Shown here: one piece after another, positions 61,893 through 64,000 of the stretch | Layout: each line of letters opens with the position of its first letter | How positions within the stretch are numbered: position 1 is the first letter of the stretch | Assembly (NCBI GenBank): GCA_016719135.1 | Contig: JADKAV010000014.1 | Coordinates: 1-64,000 of the forward strand | Reading direction: 5' to 3' | Length of the DNA stretch: 64,000 nt | Source: Micrococcales bacterium | Lineage (GTDB): Bacteria; Actinomycetota; Actinomycetes; S36-B12; UBA10799 | Position numbers and translations under genes: made by a program | The notes under the pieces: model-generated | What the model was told of the DNA's origin: nothing | Seen by the model: only the letters and a program-made list of their open reading frames with translations | The model's database searches: none

Positions 61893-62807
61893 GGAGCGCA
61901 TCGGGTGTTCGGCACCTCGAGGGATATCGTCCCATGCCCGCGGGTCCTCCAGGGGCTCGATGTGGATGCTCACGACGGTTCCCGGCAAGGCCCGGTCGAT
62001 CTCATCCTCGACGTCCTGCGCGAGATCGTGGGCAGCCCGCACGCTGCGCTCGCCCGGGACGAGCATGTGCACCGATACGAAGCGTTGCCGGCCGGCAGCT
62101 CTGCTTTGCAGCGCGTGGAAATGGACCTGATCACTCTCATGGCGCTCGAGGACGGACACGACCTTGTCGATCTCGTCGTCGGACAGCCGCTCGTCCAGCA
62201 GACCGGACACGGAGTCCCGCAGCAGACCCCACCCCGTCCACAGGATGTTCGCGCCGACCGCCAGCGCGATGATCGGGTCGAGCCTGACCCAACCGGTGAG
62301 CGCGACTGCGGCCACGCCCACGACCACCCCGGCCGAGGTCCAGACGTCGGTCAGCAGGTGTTTTCCATCTGCTACGAGCACCATCGACCGGTGTTTCCTG
62401 CCCACGCGCAGCAGCAGGACACCAACCGCTCCATTGAGCACCGACGCGAGTACGGAGATAGCCAGACCAATGCCCACCTGCTCGAGTTCCTGCGGGTTCA
62501 ACAGTCGATTGACCGCCGTCGCGATGATCGCCGCGGATGCGGCCAGGATGAGAAAGCCTTCGAACATCGCGGAGAGGTACTCCGCTTTGCCGTGGCCGAA
62601 GTGGTGTTCGGCGTCGGGCGGACGGTTGGAGGCCCGCAAGGCGAACACAGCGACCAGTGCCGCGCCGATATTCACCGTCGACTCCATCGCGTCCGAAAGC
62701 AGACCGACCGACCCGGTCACCTGCCACGCGACGAGTTTGAGCGCCAGAACCACGAACCCCGTGGCCAGCGACAGCCACGCGAACTTCTCGAGGTGCTTGC
62801 CGTCCAT
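61854..62807 (-). CDS. Cation diffusion facilitator family transporter
   Basis: This 317-residue protein has six hydrophobic helices. The metal-site motifs are SDAMESTVN (helix II), HHFGHGKAEYLSAMFEG (helix II-III, typical of FieF/zinc-type CDF) and DGKHLLTDVWTSAGV (helix V). The C-terminal cytoplasmic domain has VHFHALQSRAAGRQRFVSVH. It exports Zn2+, Fe2+ or similar ions in exchange for protons. The ATG at 62807 shares one base with the stop of the NUDIX gene (TGATG), so they are coupled. Confidence 0.9.
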   Translation of the reverse strand: MDGKHLEKFAWLSLATGFVVLALKLVAWQVTGSVGLLSDAMESTVNIGAALVAVFALRASNRPPDAEHHFGHGKAEYLSAMFEGFLILAASAAIIATAVNRLLNPQELEQVGIGLAISVLASVLNGAVGVLLLRVGRKHRSMVLVADGKHLLTDVWTSAGVVVGVAAVALTGWVRLDPIIALAVGANILWTGWGLLRDSVSGLLDERLSDDEIDKVVSVLERHESDQVHFHALQSRAAGRQRFVSVHMLVPGERSVRAAHDLAQDVEDEIDRALPGTVVSIHIEPLEDPRAWDDIPRGAEHPMRSSQTRFGDGDTAG

Positions 62808-63613
62808 CAGTCCAGCATCTCCCACAACGACGACACGGGGATCGTGCGCGGCACCCGCGCACGCAGTCCTCGATCGGAGGTCACGACCACATCGGAAAGA
62901 CTACGCGCCCTGTGCACCACCGCGTCATCACCGGATCCGGAGGCCCGGACCACCCGCACCAGACGATCCAAAGCGACATCGGGCACGGCTTTGGCAGCGC
63001 CCTCGACCACGACTTCGACCCCGCCGAGCAGCACCCGCCTACCGCGCATCATCACCGGTCGTCCCGCGATCTGCTCCAGGTGGGTCATCAAGCGTTCGGT
63101 AGCTCCGACCCGGTCACGCCACCATCCGTCGGGTCGGCTCCCGACCACGTTCGCGGCGTCGACGATCAAGGTGACCACCGGTAGCAGCAGCTCGGGCAAC
63201 GACTGTGCGAACCCGGGGTGCAGCTTCCATCGCGGCAGGTCCACCAGGTCCACCCAGTCCAGCGACACGGTCTCGGCGTGCTCACTGACCTTCGGGCGTT
63301 GGGCCGCAGTGGCGATGACCGTGTCGAAGCGCCAGCCGAGGTGTTGCAGGCGGTGGACGCCTTTGACCGTGACCAGCCCTGGGTCCAAAGCTGTTTCCTC
63401 CTGCGCCTCGCGCAGGGCGGCCGCGATCACCGTCTCGTGGGAGTCTCGCGCCCCACCGGGAATGCCCCAGGTGTTGCCTTGGTGGGCCCACTGGGGACGC
63501 AATTGCAGCAGCGCGTGCTCCTCGACGATCAGAAAAAGGCCTGCCGCGCCATGGCGTCCCCAATGGCGCGAGCCGCACTGGCAATCAGCCCACCCATTTC
63601 CGTCGCGTTCCAT
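62807..63613 (-). CDS. NUDIX hydrolase fused to a NYN/PIN-like domain
   Basis: This 268-residue protein has an N-terminal NUDIX domain with the complete box GARDSHETVIAAALREAQEE at about residues 53-75. The C-terminal 120 residues begin LIVDAANVVGSRPDGWWRDR and continue EVVVEGAAKAV, VVRASGSGDDAVV and VVTSDRGLRARV, matching the acidic-residue pattern of NYN/YacP-type nucleases. NUDIX enzymes split nucleoside-diphosphate-X bonds; the fused part suggests a role in RNA or nucleotide turnover (inference). Confidence 0.85.
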   Translation of the reverse strand: MERDGNGWADCQCGSRHWGRHGAAGLFLIVEEHALLQLRPQWAHQGNTWGIPGGARDSHETVIAAALREAQEETALDPGLVTVKGVHRLQHLGWRFDTVIATAAQRPKVSEHAETVSLDWVDLVDLPRWKLHPGFAQSLPELLLPVVTLIVDAANVVGSRPDGWWRDRVGATERLMTHLEQIAGRPVMMRGRRVLLGGVEVVVEGAAKAVPDVALDRLVRVVRASGSGDDAVVHRARSLSDVVVTSDRGLRARVPRTIPVSSLWEMLD

Positions 63614-63619
63614 GACGTC

Positions 63620-64000
63620 CTATTCCAGGCCTGCGCGGCACGCCGGCAGCACCGATTCCAAGGTTGCCGCCGCTTCATCGGCGCCGGACTCGATGTCCGG
63701 ACCCGAGTGAATCTGGCCAAGGGCCGTGATGGCAGCTGCGGAGCACGTCTGTGCGTTGCGCAGTTGCGCCCGCAGGGCCGCAGCCTGCGCCCTGGCCCGC
63801 TGCAGCCCATTGTCCGCCCGGTCGGCGGCTCGTGCAGCAGCCCGCTGCGCTGTGACCTGCGTCTGCACGTCGGCGTCGGCGGCCGCGAGTTGACGGTTGG
63901 TCAGGTTCAGACGGGATATGAGCTCGGCGAGCCGTTCATTGGAGGTCGACAACTGGGTCAACAGCTGCTCGGAGCGGGTGGTCAGCACAGCGTTGTCCTT
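63620..64000 (-). CDS. Coiled-coil protein, N-terminus beyond the window
   Basis: The frame is open to the right edge; the last 127 or so codons are present. The sequence is a long coiled coil (NERLAELISRLNLTNRQLAA, then QRAAARAADRADNGLQRARA) followed by a short tail with two cysteines (QTCSAAAITALGQIH, LPACRAGLE) that could form a disulfide. It may be a secreted or envelope protein. No family is recognised. It ends 6 bp before the NUDIX-NYN gene start. Confidence 0.65.
   Translation of the reverse strand, partial: KDNAVLTTRSEQLLTQLSTSNERLAELISRLNLTNRQLAAADADVQTQVTAQRAAARAADRADNGLQRARAQAAALRAQLRNAQTCSAAAITALGQIHSGPDIESGADEAAATLESVLPACRAGLE

Noticed and set aside
1..64000. tRNA or rRNA genes
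   Set aside because: No cloverleaf with a T-arm consensus or rRNA core sequence was recognised by reading; a tRNAscan/cmscan run would be needed to exclude one.

Overview
The window is high-GC actinobacterial DNA. The markers are the moxR/DUF58/TgpA operon, hemE-cgoX-chdC (the coproporphyrin-dependent heme route), DUF3000 followed by a ribonuclease D, dxs with aconitase, a TrmA-type methyltransferase, an APC permease and a divergent trkA pair, a GAF-ANTAR regulator, and furA-katG. Many starts are GTG, genes often overlap by 4 bp (ATGA or GTGA), and at least 15 genes have a TANNNT-like hexamer 6-7 nt before the start codon, which implies leaderless mRNAs. I cannot name a genus. Several housekeeping genes (katG, fadB, dxs, the TgpA-like gene) carry one-base indels in G/C runs, so part of the frameshifting is probably sequence error.

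Layout. 1-13.1 kb is an accessory region: a left-truncated FGE-sulfatase-fold gene, a secreted SGNH esterase, a secreted seven-repeat beta-propeller protein, four toxin-antitoxin loci (all three PIN toxins damaged or with an abnormal start), a 5'-truncated fadD remnant and a DEAD-box helicase. 13.1-18.3 kb holds furA-katG with an excellent terminator, a GAF-ANTAR regulator, a decayed ISL3-type transposase split by a pair of hairpin elements, and thioredoxin. 18.4-24.9 kb holds a TupA-like ATP-grasp protein, a small NTF2-like protein, the moxR operon and msrB. 25.4-32.4 kb holds the heme operon, an EamA transporter, DUF3000, a LuxR regulator and rnd. 32.7-36 kb is fadA-fadB. 36.4-48.4 kb holds a GGDEF/EAL protein with a degenerate EAL domain, dxs, acnA, a TrmA-like methyltransferase, an APC permease and the trkA pair. 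48.6-64 kb holds a NagZ-like lipoprotein, a uridine phosphorylase-like enzyme, small proteins, wall-associated secreted proteins, a ROK fructokinase, zwf, a KhtT/KhtU-like K+/H+ antiporter pair, a lytic-transglycosylase-like protein, an APH-fold kinase, a CDF transporter and a NUDIX-NYN fusion.

The most unusual feature is a family of six 109-bp palindromic arrays (12.05, 25.03, 25.20, 36.18, 54.50 and 54.66 kb). Each has three heptamers (CGTTGGA or CGTGAGA) exactly 19 bp apart, then three inverted heptamers exactly 19 bp apart, with an invariant 19-nt centre between the innermost heptamers. Five of the six copies lie between convergent genes. A seventh locus (48.44 kb), also between convergent genes, is built from an unrelated 19-bp unit repeated six times directly and twice inverted. 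No gene in the window explains them. They look like a dispersed intergenic element with strict geometric constraint, comparable in placement to REP/BIME elements but of a design I do not recognise.
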